Below, in pieces: positions 25,972 to 35,204 of a stretch of DNA of 64,000 bases. A model generated the notes under the pieces. That model saw nothing but the letters and a program-made list of their open reading frames with translations, ran no database searches and was not told the origin of the DNA. Each line of letters opens with the position of its first letter. Position 1 is the stretch's first letter. Location of the stretch: contig JAHBUZ010000004.1 in NCBI GenBank assembly GCA_019637815.1, positions 62,001 to 126,000 on the forward strand, written 5' to 3'. The position numbers and the translations under genes were made by a program. This DNA is from Chloroflexota bacterium. Lineage in GTDB: Bacteria; Chloroflexota; Limnocylindria; Limnocylindrales; CSP1-4.

Positions 25972-26813
25972 GCGCGACCGACCCCGGCGCCGACCGTCTC
26001 GCGCGGCAGGCGCACCTGCCGGACATCGGTCACCGCGTCGCCGAACAGCCGTCGAGCCGTCCGCTCGAACGCGGCCACATCCCCGGTCGTGCCCAGCTCA
26101 TGGACGGGCACCTGGTCCGGGGGCGCGGCGATGCCATCCACCTCCAGCACCACCGCCAGCGCCGAGGCGGTCGCCGAGGCGGAGTCGATGACCGCGATAC
26201 CGGGACCCACGGCTCGCCCGATGACCTCCCCGAGGAGCGGGTAGTGGGTACAGCCGAGCAACAGTGTGTCGATGGCCGGGCCGTCCGCGGCGAGGAGCGG
26301 TGCCAGCGCTTCCGCGACCGCCGCCTCCACCTCCGGCCCCTGGTGCTGGCCGGCCTCCACGAGGGGCACCAGCGCCGTGGTCGGATGCGCGGTCACCTGG
26401 GCATCCGGGCGCTCGTCGACGATGGCGGCCGGATACGCGCCCGACCGCACGGTCGCCTGGGTGGCGATGACCCCGATGCGGCCACTCCGTGTCGCGGCCG
26501 CGGCCGCGAACGCGCCCGGTCGCACGACCCCCAGGATGGGCACCTCCGTCCGGCGACGGAGCCACGGCAGCGCCACGGACGCGGACGTGTTGCAGGCGAC
26601 CACGATCGCCTTGACATCCCGCTCGACGAGCTGGTCGAGGCACTCGCCGCTGTATCGGATCACCTCGGCATCGGTGCGGGGACCGTAGGGCGCGCGCTCG
26701 TTGTCACCGAGATAGATGGTGCTCTCCCGCGGCAGTCGTCGGCGAACGCTCTGGAGCACCGTGAGACCGCCGACCCCCGAATCGAACAGGCCGATGGGTC
26801 GCCGGTCGCTCAT
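25968..26813 (-). CDS. murI: Glutamate racemase
   Basis: MurI interconverts L- and D-glutamate, supplying D-Glu for peptidoglycan. The 281-residue protein has FDSGVGGLTVL, the first catalytic Cys in VACNTSASV, and the second in LLGCTHYPLL. A YLGDNERAPYG segment completes the substrate pocket. Length is typical. Its presence shows a peptidoglycan-making cell, consistent with the PBP and FtsW genes at 44-47 kb. It overlaps the DUF2342 gene by 4 bp. Confidence 0.95.
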   Translation of the reverse strand: MSDRRPIGLFDSGVGGLTVLQSVRRRLPRESTIYLGDNERAPYGPRTDAEVIRYSGECLDQLVERDVKAIVVACNTSASVALPWLRRRTEVPILGVVRPGAFAAAAATRSGRIGVIATQATVRSGAYPAAIVDERPDAQVTAHPTTALVPLVEAGQHQGPEVEAAVAEALAPLLAADGPAIDTLLLGCTHYPLLGEVIGRAVGPGIAVIDSASATASALAVVLEVDGIAAPPDQVPVHELGTTGDVAAFERTARRLFGDAVTDVRQVRLPRETVGAGVGRA

Positions 26814-26871
26814 GGCGTGTCGCGGCGTGCGGCAGACGGCGCTCGCGAGCCCCGCGGGTCACGCCGATCCG

Positions 26872-28029
26872 TCACCGCGTGGCGACCGCACCGGCGGGCA
26901 TGGGTCGGGTGGCCAGGGCGGCCGCGATGCGGGCGACCTCCTGGCTCACGGCGGCACGCTGGTCCACGAGCACGAACGGCACGCCCTGGTTGTTGGCCTC
27001 CACCACCAGCCGACCGTCACTGGGCAGCGCGAAGTCCGGTCGTCGGCCGAGCTGCTCCACGACCAGCCGCGGCTCGATGCTGCCGGGCGTCCCTGCCCGG
27101 TTGAGCACGTAGCAGATCCGCTCCGGCGGATACGCAAGAGCGCTGAAGGTATGGGCCATCAGCCGCGAGTTGTGGAGCGTCGTCCAGTCCGCGGTCGTCA
27201 GCTCCACGATCACGTCGCTCGCGTCGAACCAGGAGAGGACCATGTCGTTCACGAGCGTCGGCGTGTCCACGATGACCACGTGGTAGACCCGCCGGAGCAG
27301 GGACATCACCTTCTCCATGTCCCGCACCGTGACCATCTCTGCCATCTCGATGCGGGGCGGCGCGAGCAGGATGTCGATGCCCGACGGGTCGCGCCACACG
27401 ACCTGCTCGAGATCCGCCTCCGAGACGCGGTCCGTGGGCAGCTGGAGGATCGAGGGCACCGATTCGGGGACCCGCAGGAGTGCCCGGATATCACCGAACT
27501 GGAGGTTGCCGTCGACGACCATCACCCGCAGCCGATGGGCCTGGGCGAGCGCCACGCCGAGGTTGAAGGCGAGCGTCGTCTTGCCCACGCCACCCTTGGC
27601 GCCATGGACCACGATCGTGCGTGACGTCGAATCGGGGCGCAGGGAATCGTATTCCTGGCGTGCCGCCTGGATGGTGTTCATGAAGTCGAAGCCGCTGAAG
27701 GGCATCGACAGGATGCGCACGATACCGAGCGCCGGATCCACCTTGAGCGGACGCTGGGGCACGGTGATCATGATGACCGGGATGCCGATCCCGGCGGCTC
27801 GCAGCTGTTCCAGCACCTGGATGCCGCTGACGCGGCCCTGGAGCAGGGAGTCGATCATCAGGACGTCCGGCCGGACGGCCCGGATGTGGTCCAGCGCCTG
27901 ACGCCCGTCGGAGAGCACGTCGAGCAGCTGGACGTGCGGTTGCGCGTTCAGCAGGTTGCGGATGTATTGGGAGACCTGCGCGACGTCCTCGACGAGCAGC
28001 AGGCGGACGTTCGCCGAAGGGCCGGACAC
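26872..28029 (-). CDS. Receiver-domain fused to CpaE/MinD-like ATPase
   Basis: A 385-residue protein. Residues 1-125 form a receiver-like domain (LLLVEDVAQV acidic pair, PDVLMIDSLLQG with the phospho-acceptor-type Asp), but the conserved Lys is Met (SMPFSG), so it may be a pseudo-receiver. Residues 137-385 form a ParA/MinD-type ATPase with the deviant Walker A GAKGGVGKTT and a VVIVDTPTLV motif. The layout is that of CpaE/TadZ proteins that localise type IV pili (Tad) machines; no other tad gene is nearby. GTG 28027-28029 follows TATAGT by 6 nt. Confidence 0.87.
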   Translation of the reverse strand: MSGPSANVRLLLVEDVAQVSQYIRNLLNAQPHVQLLDVLSDGRQALDHIRAVRPDVLMIDSLLQGRVSGIQVLEQLRAAGIGIPVIMITVPQRPLKVDPALGIVRILSMPFSGFDFMNTIQAARQEYDSLRPDSTSRTIVVHGAKGGVGKTTLAFNLGVALAQAHRLRVMVVDGNLQFGDIRALLRVPESVPSILQLPTDRVSEADLEQVVWRDPSGIDILLAPPRIEMAEMVTVRDMEKVMSLLRRVYHVVIVDTPTLVNDMVLSWFDASDVIVELTTADWTTLHNSRLMAHTFSALAYPPERICYVLNRAGTPGSIEPRLVVEQLGRRPDFALPSDGRLVVEANNQGVPFVLVDQRAAVSQEVARIAAALATRPMPAGAVATR

Positions 28030-28041
28030 GTCGCGACTATA
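28030..28041 (-). promoter_or_regulatory. Predicted leaderless -10 of the CpaE-like gene
   Basis: TATAGT at 28036-28041 (minus strand) is followed by exactly 6 nt and GTG 28027-28029. The hexamer contains the TAG stop codon of the upstream methyltransferase gene (28037-28039). Confidence 0.5.
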
Positions 28042-28834
28042 CAGAAACCGCGATCAGCACGACCCGTTCCGCACCAGGACCGATCGGCATAGCCTGATGG
28101 TCCCCCGCCAGGAGCTCCACGGACAGGCCCGCACCGAGCGCCAGATCGGCAAGGCCGGCAGCCCCGATGAGGTGCAGCCGGTCGCTCCGGGTCACCCGTC
28201 GGACCGTCCCGTCCGGCCCGACCCGATCGAAGAGGACATCCAGTCGAACGCTCCCATCGGTCGCGTCGTAGCGAGCGCTCGATGTCTTGACCACCTGCGT
28301 CCCGGCGTCCTCCGGGTCCGGCCGCACCCAGTCGAGGACCAGCCGTCCGTCCCAGGCGGCGAGGTCGGTCGCATCCGGGAGCTGCACGTCCACGACCGCC
28401 ACGCCGCCCGGCCGCAGGTGTCGTGCCAGCGCCTCGATCGCCCGTCGCTGCGCCGAAAGGTCACCCACGAGCAGCAGGCTGTTGAGCGCGATGAACGCGA
28501 GCCCGAACCGGTCCGGCAGGTCCAGGTCCAGCAGATCCGCCTCGAGGCATCGCAGGGTGCCGACCCGGCGCCGGCTGCGGCCGGTCGGGCGCGCGGCCGC
28601 CCAGGCCCGTTCGGCCCGGTCGAGCATGGCGCGGTCGAGGTCGACGGCGGTGACGTCATGTCCGGCGATCGCCAGCGGGACCGCCAGGCGGCCAGAGCCT
28701 GCTGCGAGCTCGAGCACCGGGCCACCCGTCCGCTCGGCCATGGCGAGATACAGGTCCAGGTCACCCGGGTCGTCCTCGAGGTCGAGGTCATACCAGCGGG
28801 CGAGCAGCGCATCGCGGGGATCGGGGTCGGTCAT
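28037..28834 (-). CDS. Class I SAM-dependent methyltransferase
   Basis: A 265-residue protein with the Rossmann-like SAM motif VLELAAGSGRLAVPLA (about residues 40-55), motif post-I TAVDLDRAML, and FIALNSLLLVG as motif IV region. The C-terminal half has the antiparallel strands seen in small-molecule methyltransferases. The substrate is not predictable. The start MTDPDPRDALLARWYDLD (ATG 28832-28834) is chosen as the usual family N-terminus; the upstream extension is antisense to the neighbour's coding end. Confidence 0.82.
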   Translation of the reverse strand: MTDPDPRDALLARWYDLDLEDDPGDLDLYLAMAERTGGPVLELAAGSGRLAVPLAIAGHDVTAVDLDRAMLDRAERAWAAARPTGRSRRRVGTLRCLEADLLDLDLPDRFGLAFIALNSLLLVGDLSAQRRAIEALARHLRPGGVAVVDVQLPDATDLAAWDGRLVLDWVRPDPEDAGTQVVKTSSARYDATDGSVRLDVLFDRVGPDGTVRRVTRSDRLHLIGAAGLADLALGAGLSVELLAGDHQAMPIGPGAERVVLIAVSV

Positions 28835-28874
28835 CGATGCGGTCGGGTCATAACGGTGCGGTGGGCCTCCGGTG

Positions 28875-30074
28875 TCATGGGGCGCGGTGCTCCGCCCATG
28901 CGACAGCGACCAGGGTCGGATCATGGAACAGGTCCCAGGCGGTCTGCGCCACCAGGCGGGCAGCGAGCAGCGTCACCTCATCGCCCTCCGGGGACACGGA
29001 CGCCTCACGGACCTCCGCGGAATGGAAGGGCGTGCCCTCCGGGACCATCGCGAGACAGGGATGGATGGTGGGCAGCACCAGGCTGACGTTGCCCATGTCC
29101 GAGGAACCCGCCAGCTCCGGGACGGGCTCCCCGTCCGTCCAGCCCGCGGCCACGAGGTTCGCGGACCACAGACGCGCGAGCACCTCGTTGTTGCGCATCG
29201 CCGTCGACAGGCCGGAGAACCGGACCTCCGCCTCGCAGTCGGTGGCCAGGGCTGCCGCCCGGACCAGTGCCTCGAACCGCGTCTTGACCAGCTCGTAGGT
29301 CGCCTGGTCGCGCGCCCGGATCATCCACTGCGCCCTCGTACGCCCCGGGATGATGTTCGGAGCGTCGCCACCGTGGGTGATGATGCCGTGCACCCGGGCG
29401 CCCGGTGGCAGCTGCTGCCGCCACAGCCCGACGCTCGAGAAGAGCGTGATCAGCGCGTCCAGCGCGTTCCTGCCGAGCCACGGATCCGACGCGGCGTGCG
29501 ACTCGCGACCCGTGAACACGACCTCGACGTCCTCGCTCGCGAGGAGGATCACCCGCGTGTGGGTCCGGTCGCTGGGGTGGAACAGGAGGGCGGCATCCAC
29601 CCCGTCGAAGGCACCCTCATCCAGCATGATCGCCTTGCCGGAGCCGGCTTCCTCCGCAGGTGTGCCGAGGAACACCATCCTGCCCGCCAGCTCGTCACGG
29701 ATGGCTGCGAGGGCGATCGCGGCACCCACGCCGCTCGCCGCCATCATGTCGTGACCACAGCCGTGGCCCACGCCCGGCAACGCGTCGTACTCCGCGAGCA
29801 CCGCGATGGTGGGGCCGTCCGGGCCCAGCCCACCGACGAGCGTGCCGCGGACCGCGGTCGGCAAGCTGCCCACCCCTCGCTCGACGACGTAGCCGGCCGC
29901 CTCCACGGCATCCGCGACCAGCGCTGCGGCATGGACCTCCTGGAACGCGATCTCCGGGTTCGCGTACAGGTCGTGTGCGATGGCGAGGATGCTGCCCCGC
30001 TCGGCCTCGATGGTCGCGGCGATGCGGGTCTTGATGTCGGTCGGATCGGTCATCGGGCGGTGAGGGTCGGCCAT
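28875..30074 (-). CDS. M20-family amidohydrolase (AbgB/aminoacylase-like)
   Basis: A 399-residue metallohydrolase of the amidohydrolase branch of M20. Motifs: DLYANPEIAFQE, EYDALPGVGHGCGHDMM, GTPAEEAGSGKAIML, SHAASDPWLGRNALDA and a C-terminal SSDMGNVS. These fit p-aminobenzoyl-glutamate or N-acyl amino acid hydrolases. The start is uncertain: ATG 30074 (MADPHRPM) or ATG 30053 (MTDPTDIKTR), neither with a strong ribosome site. It lies 28 bp below the agmatinase-type gene, so a nitrogen-salvage pair is possible (inference). Confidence 0.87.
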   Translation of the reverse strand: MADPHRPMTDPTDIKTRIAATIEAERGSILAIAHDLYANPEIAFQEVHAAALVADAVEAAGYVVERGVGSLPTAVRGTLVGGLGPDGPTIAVLAEYDALPGVGHGCGHDMMAASGVGAAIALAAIRDELAGRMVFLGTPAEEAGSGKAIMLDEGAFDGVDAALLFHPSDRTHTRVILLASEDVEVVFTGRESHAASDPWLGRNALDALITLFSSVGLWRQQLPPGARVHGIITHGGDAPNIIPGRTRAQWMIRARDQATYELVKTRFEALVRAAALATDCEAEVRFSGLSTAMRNNEVLARLWSANLVAAGWTDGEPVPELAGSSDMGNVSLVLPTIHPCLAMVPEGTPFHSAEVREASVSPEGDEVTLLAARLVAQTAWDLFHDPTLVAVAWAEHRAP

Positions 30075-30102
30075 GCGGCCGTGGGTCTGGTCATCGGGTC
30101 GA

Positions 30103-31188
30103 TCATGGGGCGCTGACGCCTGCCAGGGCGGATCGATCGATCGTGGTCGATCGGTCGTGGCCCTCCCGACGCCGGACCGCCATCCCGCTCACCGCTTCGA
30201 GCACGCAGCGATGGGCGAGCATCGCGGTGACCTCCGCATGGTCCCAGGGTGGCGAGACCTCCATCACGTCCAGCCCGGCGAGGGGCGCCGCGAGCGCGAT
30301 GCGCCGGATCGCCCGCAGCAGCTCCCGGGCCAGCAGCCCGCCCGGCTCGGGCGTGCCCGTGCCAGGCGCCATCCCCGGATCGACGACATCGATGTCCACG
30401 GACACGTAGATGCGGTCGGCGTGCTGGAGGGCCTCGGTGATCGCGTCATCCACCACCGCGTCGATGCCCCGCGCCTCGATCTCCGTCATGGGATGCCAGC
30501 GCATCCCCTGTGCGCGCATCCAGTCGAACACCGCGGGTGGTGGCCAGTAGCCGCGGAGGCCGATCTGGACGAGCGCCGGGCCGGCGATCGCGCCCGACTC
30601 GATGAGCCGACGCATCGGCGTGCCGTGGCCCGTGCGGACGCCCTGCTCGTCATCGGCGGTGTCGGCATGCGCGTCGAAGTGGATCATGGCGACCCGTGCC
30701 GGCCATGCGTGCGCCGCGATCGCGCTCACCACCGGCCACGTGATGGAGTGGTCCCCGCCGAGCACCATCGGCACCGCGCCGCTGTCGAGGAAGTCACGCA
30801 TCCGCTGGTAGGTGACGGCGTGGCTGCGCCCCGGCCATGCCGGGATGATGTCGACGTCGCCGACGTCGACCACGTCGAGGATCCGGAACGGCTCGATGTC
30901 AAGGGCCAGGGAGTAGTCGCCGTTCGTAGAGGTGGCGCCACGGATGGCACGTGGCCCGAGTCGTGCGCCCGGCCGATGGCTGACACCATCGTCGAACGGG
31001 ACACCCACGACCACCACATCGGGACGCCGGCGCACCAGCTCGCTGGTCGCGGTGATGCGCGGCCGCTTGCACCAGGTGAGCTCACCCGCGTATGCCGGCA
31101 GCTCGTCCTCCGGGAGACGTGGCACGGGTCGATCCCAGCCATGGGCACGTGCCAGATCAGGACCGGGGCCTTCGGGAAGATGGGACAT
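30103..31188 (-). CDS. Agmatinase/arginase-family ureohydrolase
   Basis: A 361-residue ureohydrolase. The binuclear manganese ligands are all present: GGDHSIT, HFDAHADT and SVDIDVVDP. The long N-terminal part (about residues 1-50) and the KRPRITATSELVRR segment resemble the agmatinase branch; arginase and guanidinobutyrase remain possible. ATG 31188 (MSHLPEGPG) is preceded by GAGGG 7 nt upstream. The frame is open further upstream, but that part runs into the repeat element and is not family-like. Confidence 0.88.
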   Translation of the reverse strand: MSHLPEGPGPDLARAHGWDRPVPRLPEDELPAYAGELTWCKRPRITATSELVRRRPDVVVVGVPFDDGVSHRPGARLGPRAIRGATSTNGDYSLALDIEPFRILDVVDVGDVDIIPAWPGRSHAVTYQRMRDFLDSGAVPMVLGGDHSITWPVVSAIAAHAWPARVAMIHFDAHADTADDEQGVRTGHGTPMRRLIESGAIAGPALVQIGLRGYWPPPAVFDWMRAQGMRWHPMTEIEARGIDAVVDDAITEALQHADRIYVSVDIDVVDPGMAPGTGTPEPGGLLARELLRAIRRIALAAPLAGLDVMEVSPPWDHAEVTAMLAHRCVLEAVSGMAVRRREGHDRSTTIDRSALAGVSAP

Positions 31189-31326
31189 GACGCAGCCCTC
31201 GCGCGGCGCGTCGCCGGTTCCCGCCGGGGGTCCAGCGGGACGCGCCACCATCCATGCTACGGCATCGACCCCGGCTCGGTCCGGCGTGCCGAGGTCCCGG
31301 GGCGGCGCACCGTGGGCCACGGCACG

Positions 31327-31455
31327 GGCGTGCGCAGGCCAAGGCGCGGTCGAGCACATCGCGCGGCGCGCTCAGGCAGCCCAGGCGAAGGCGGGCCGAG
31401 CACACGATCCCAGCCTCCCGTTCAGGCGTGCGCAGGCCAAGGCGCGGTCGAGCAC
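31327..31455. repeat. Left modules of the dispersed element, including a perfect 31-bp direct repeat
   Basis: Positions 31327-31357 and 31425-31455 are identical over 31 bp, both ending in GGTCGAGCAC. Between them, 31372-31403 is a third related module that matches 61203-61234 at 30 of 32 bases. It fills the non-coding interval between the agmatinase-type and helicase genes. Confidence 0.85.
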
Positions 31456-31521
31456 CCAGAGCGAGCGGGCATCTGCCCGTGAGCGAAGGAGCGCAGACCG
31501 CAACGCCGGCATGCGTGCGCA
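31456..31521 (-). repeat. Dispersed hairpin element, copy C (downstream of the UvrD-nuclease gene)
   Basis: Hairpin CGGGC (31466-31470), loop ATCT, GCCCG (31475-31479), flanked by GAGCGAG and TGAGCGAAGGAGCGCAG, then CAACGCCGGCATG. The arms are unlike those of copies A, B, D and E but pair perfectly. It ends at the stop codon. Confidence 0.75.
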
Positions 31522-34500
31522 TCAACGGGCGGCACTCGGGCAGATGTCGCGATAGGGGCAATACGTGCACCCCACCAGGTCCGGCTTCGCCTCGAACCGC
31601 TCCGCGCGGATCCCGCTCGCCGCACGTGCCAACGCAGCTCGCGCCTTCTCGGCCCGACGCGCATCGGGCCGCGTCCGGCCCACCAGGCCGCTGTCCAGGA
31701 AGCGCAGCTCGAGCGCAGCAGGGGGTGCCCCGGTCTCCGCCTCCCAGGCGAGGGCGTACAGCTGGAGCTGCATCGAATCCCTCGCGCGTGCGTCCGCCAC
31801 CTGCTGCTCCCGCACATCGCTCGACTTGTAATCCGAGATGATCACGCCGTCCGGCCCCTCGTCGACACGGTCGTATCGGCCGCGCACGACGTCCCCGTCC
31901 AGGGTCACCTGGAAGGTCCGCTCCACGTCGATGGTCCGCCGGTCGGCGTCACGCGGCTCGGCCAGGAACCGGCGCAGGGCATCCTCCCCTGCCACGTACC
32001 GGGCGTCCTCGTGCTCCCGAGAGAGGAACCCCTCCCCGGACCAGTGCGTCCCGAAGGCCGCGAGCACGGCCGGCTCGTCCAGGGGCGCGCCACGCAGCTC
32101 GGCCGCATGCCATGCAGCGACCGCCTGGTGGAGCGCGTTGCCCAGGACCAGGGCGTGGTGCGGCGGCGTGGGCACCTTTGCGAGATGCCGCAGGCGGTAG
32201 CGCAACGGGCATGTCAGGTAGTCATCGATCTGGGAGTGACTGAGGGTGAGCGGCGCATCGGGATCCGCCGTGCCCGGGACCGACTCGACCACGGCGACCG
32301 GCTCCCGCAGGAGCATCGCGGCCGTACCCTCGCCCTCGACCGTCGACGGTGCCCGATCGAGCGCCTCGGCCAGGAAGGGCGATGGCCGCCGCACCCGACC
32401 ACCCGGCGTGGCGCGGACCGCGTGGCTCAGGATGAGCTCGTCACGCGCGCGGGTCATGGCCACGTAGCACAGGCGACGCTCCTCTGCCCAGGTCGCCTCC
32501 TCGACCTCGACGCGTCGTCCAAGCACATCGGGCAGCCTGATCCGGTCCGCACGGCCACGCATCGGGAAGCGGCCTTCCACGAGCCCCGCGACGTACACCA
32601 CGGGGAACTCGAGGCCCTTCGCCTTGTGCACCGTGAGCACCGCCACCGCGTCGACATCGCCCACATCGCCGTCCATGTCCGGCTCACCGTCGGACGCGAT
32701 CACCGCGTCCAGGTGGGGCAGCAGGCTGGCCAGACGGGCATCCGCGACGAGCGCGCCCCGGTCCGTCAGCAGCTGGAACAGCCGGGCGACCCGGCGGAGC
32801 GGCGCGTCATCACCGCGCTCGGCGGCCGAGACCAGCTCCTGGTAGCGACCGCTCCGGCGCAGATGCCCGTACAGCACCGCACCTGCCGACTCGACGTGGG
32901 ACGCGACGACCGCGGCATCCAGGTCGCTGAGGAGCCGCACGAGGACGTCACGCGTGTACTCCGCGAGGCGCAGCACGCCCGGCTGCTCGTGCACGTCCCG
33001 GAGGACCTCCAGCAGTGGCCGATGTCGCCGAGCCGCGAACGCCGTGAGCGCCGTCAGGTCCGGCCCGCCGAGTCGGTACGGGGCGCCGGCGGCGACCGCG
33101 TAGAGGTCCGTGGATGCCTCCGGATCGGCGATCACGCGCAGGAACGCGAGCAGGTCCCGCACCTCCGGTGCGCGCGACCATGGCTCCCCGACGCCCGTCC
33201 GCACCGGCAGTCCACGAACGGCGAGACTGCGCACGAAGTGGCTCGCGTCCGCGTTCGTCCGGACGAGGATCGCGACGTCACGCGGCGATGCTCCGGCCTC
33301 GATGCGGGTCGCGATGGAGGTCGCGATGGCGTCCGCCTCCTCCTCCACGGTCCGGAACGCGAGATCCGTGACCGGCACCGGCCGCCGCGAGCGACGCCGC
33401 GCACGCAGCCGCTTGTCCAGGCCGTGCCGTGCCTCCAGGCGCCACGGGTCGTTGTGACGGATGAGCCGATGGGCAGCCTCCAGGATCGGCGTCCGCGATC
33501 GATGGCTGGTCCGGAGCACCACCCGGGTCATGTCCGGGTCATCGCTCAGGGTCAGCAGATGCTCCACGGCCGCACCACGGAAGGCATAGATGGCCTGGTC
33601 GTCATCCCCCACGAGCGTCAACTGCCGGTGGCCCGCGACACGCCGCAGCAGGTCCAGCTGGATGGGGTCCATGTCCTGTGCCTCATCCACGAGGACGTGG
33701 CGATACCGGTCGGCGACCGCGGCCGCCACCGCCGGCCGCTCCTGGAGCAGGCGCGTGGCGAGCGACACCTGGTCACCGAAGTCGATGAGGCCCTTGTCCC
33801 GCAGCAGCTCCTGGTATCGACCGTAGGCACGCGCCAGCTCAGCGGCGGACGCCGCCTCATCGAGCAGCGCCTCGATCGCGTCCCGGGCCTCGGGCGGTGC
33901 ATCGGCCGCCACCGCCCGCACGCCCGCCGCCAGCTCATGGGCCCACGCGGCGAGGTCCTCCGGACCGATGCCCTCGTCCTTGGCGCGTGCGAACACGTCC
34001 GCGAGCGCGCCCAGGAAGCGCGTCGGGTCGCCGAGGGGCAGGTAGCGATCCAGGCCGAGCGTGAACAGGGCGTCCCGGAGCAGGGTCACCTGGTCCCCGC
34101 GTCCGATGACCCGTGGGTCGGGCGGCAGCCCCAGCGCGTGGCCGTGCTCCCGCAGGAGCCGGTCACCGAACGCATGGAAGGTGAGCATCTGGCAGGCCGC
34201 CTGGCCGTAGGGCACGAGCAGGTCCACGCGCGCCTGCATCTCGGCGGCCGCCTTGTCCGTGAAGGTCAGCGCCAGGATCTGCCGAGGCAGGGCCCGCTTG
34301 GTCGCGATGAGCCACGCGATCCGGCGCGTGATGACCTCCGTCTTGCCGGTGCCAGGCCCCGCCACGACCAGCAACGGTCCGCTGCGATGGGTGACCGCCC
34401 GACGCTGGTCCCGGTCGAGCCCGCGCAACAGCGGCCGGACGACCTCGAGCGCCACCGGTGCCGCGGTGGGGCCTCCCTCGACGGGCTCCTGGTCGATGCG

Positions 34501-34524
34501 TGGGTGGGGGCGTCGTGCGGTCAT
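31522..34524 (-). CDS. UvrD/PcrA-type helicase fused to a PD-(D/E)XK nuclease with Fe-S cysteines
   Basis: A 1000-residue superfamily-1A helicase-nuclease. Helicase motifs: LDRDQRRAV (Q), AGPGTGKTEV (I, near residue 53), VDEAQDMDP (II), GDDDQAIYAFRG (III), VHKAKGLEFPVV (V), YVAMTRARDE (VI). The C-terminal domain (about 770-1000) has LGNALHQAVAAW, a nuclease core VIISDYKSS, and a cysteine set (YLTCPLRY and CTYCPYRDIC) like the 4Fe-4S staple of AddB/AdnA nucleases. It resembles AdnAB-like end-processing enzymes for double-strand-break repair. ATG 34522-34524 gives MTARRPHPRID. Confidence 0.88.
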   Translation of the reverse strand: MTARRPHPRIDQEPVEGGPTAAPVALEVVRPLLRGLDRDQRRAVTHRSGPLLVVAGPGTGKTEVITRRIAWLIATKRALPRQILALTFTDKAAAEMQARVDLLVPYGQAACQMLTFHAFGDRLLREHGHALGLPPDPRVIGRGDQVTLLRDALFTLGLDRYLPLGDPTRFLGALADVFARAKDEGIGPEDLAAWAHELAAGVRAVAADAPPEARDAIEALLDEAASAAELARAYGRYQELLRDKGLIDFGDQVSLATRLLQERPAVAAAVADRYRHVLVDEAQDMDPIQLDLLRRVAGHRQLTLVGDDDQAIYAFRGAAVEHLLTLSDDPDMTRVVLRTSHRSRTPILEAAHRLIRHNDPWRLEARHGLDKRLRARRRSRRPVPVTDLAFRTVEEEADAIATSIATRIEAGASPRDVAILVRTNADASHFVRSLAVRGLPVRTGVGEPWSRAPEVRDLLAFLRVIADPEASTDLYAVAAGAPYRLGGPDLTALTAFAARRHRPLLEVLRDVHEQPGVLRLAEYTRDVLVRLLSDLDAAVVASHVESAGAVLYGHLRRSGRYQELVSAAERGDDAPLRRVARLFQLLTDRGALVADARLASLLPHLDAVIASDGEPDMDGDVGDVDAVAVLTVHKAKGLEFPVVYVAGLVEGRFPMRGRADRIRLPDVLGRRVEVEEATWAEERRLCYVAMTRARDELILSHAVRATPGGRVRRPSPFLAEALDRAPSTVEGEGTAAMLLREPVAVVESVPGTADPDAPLTLSHSQIDDYLTCPLRYRLRHLAKVPTPPHHALVLGNALHQAVAAWHAAELRGAPLDEPAVLAAFGTHWSGEGFLSREHEDARYVAGEDALRRFLAEPRDADRRTIDVERTFQVTLDGDVVRGRYDRVDEGPDGVIISDYKSSDVREQQVADARARDSMQLQLYALAWEAETGAPPAALELRFLDSGLVGRTRPDARRAEKARAALARAASGIRAERFEAKPDLVGCTYCPYRDICPSAAR

Positions 34525-34593
34525 GACGCGATGCTCGACCCGGCTCGTGCCACCTGTGTGGCACGCCACCTGGCCGCATCCGGGCACGTCCGA

Positions 34594-35073
34594 TCAGGAG
34601 CGGATGTCCACCCCTGCCTGGCGGAGTGCCTCGGTCTCCTCCGCCGAGAGCGAGGTGTCGCTCGCACCCCGCACGATGGTCCGCAGATAGACCCGCGTAC
34701 CGGTGCGCGCATGGAGGCTGGTGATGACCACGCCGTTCAGCGCATCGTCGAGCAGCGCCAGCGCGAACGACTGGTTGCCGCCCGTGTCCTCGAACGGGTT
34801 GTAGCGGACGATGCCGAACCGGCGCACCGCGTGATGCAGCGCCCCCTCGATCTCCCCCAGACGCGCCGCCTGCGCCATCAGCTCGTCCGCGGCGAGGTCC
34901 AGCCGCTGCATCTGCGATGCCAGCAGCTGGTCGAGCACCGGGTCCCCCACGATCGCGACGTCCCTCGGTGCGTCCCGCTCCCGACGCGCGACCAGGAGGG
35001 CAGCGACCGCGACACCGAGCGCGACCACGGCCACGACGATGGCGGCCAGGGGCAGTGCGTCCGCGGCATCCAT
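34594..35073 (-). CDS. DUF4446 family membrane-anchored protein
   Basis: A 159-residue protein with an N-terminal membrane helix (about residues 8-28), a coiled-coil-like stretch (QMQRLDLAADELMAQAAR), and the DUF4446 core VRYNPFEDTGGNQSFALALLD followed by VVITSLHARTGTRVY. The function of this family is not established. ATG 35073 has GAGGA about 12 nt upstream. It ends 69 bp before the helicase start. Confidence 0.85.
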   Translation of the reverse strand: MDAADALPLAAIVVAVVALGVAVAALLVARRERDAPRDVAIVGDPVLDQLLASQMQRLDLAADELMAQAARLGEIEGALHHAVRRFGIVRYNPFEDTGGNQSFALALLDDALNGVVITSLHARTGTRVYLRTIVRGASDTSLSAEETEALRQAGVDIRS

Positions 35074-35137
35074 GGTCGTGACGGGTCCTCGTTCGATGGG
35101 GTCGGTGGTCGGTCGTCCGGAGTATGGCGCGTGCCGG

Positions 35138-35152
35138 TGCTATCCTTCCGCC
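35138..35152 (+). promoter_or_regulatory. Predicted extended -10 promoter for the 35205 gene
   Basis: TGC-TATCCT (hexamer 35141-35146) matches an extended -10. Initiation near 35153 would give a leader of about 50 nt carrying AGGAGG at 35189-35194, which is 10 nt before GTG 35205. Confidence 0.5.
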
Positions 35153-35204
35153 CGACCGAGGGCACCAGCCCTGCATCGTCCGACGACCAGGAGGCACCCG
35201 GCCC

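Noticed and set aside
31327..31455. Attachment site or integron attC array
   Set aside because: Perfect 31-bp repeats resemble flanking repeats, but no integrase gene is present and the same modules occur elsewhere in the window.
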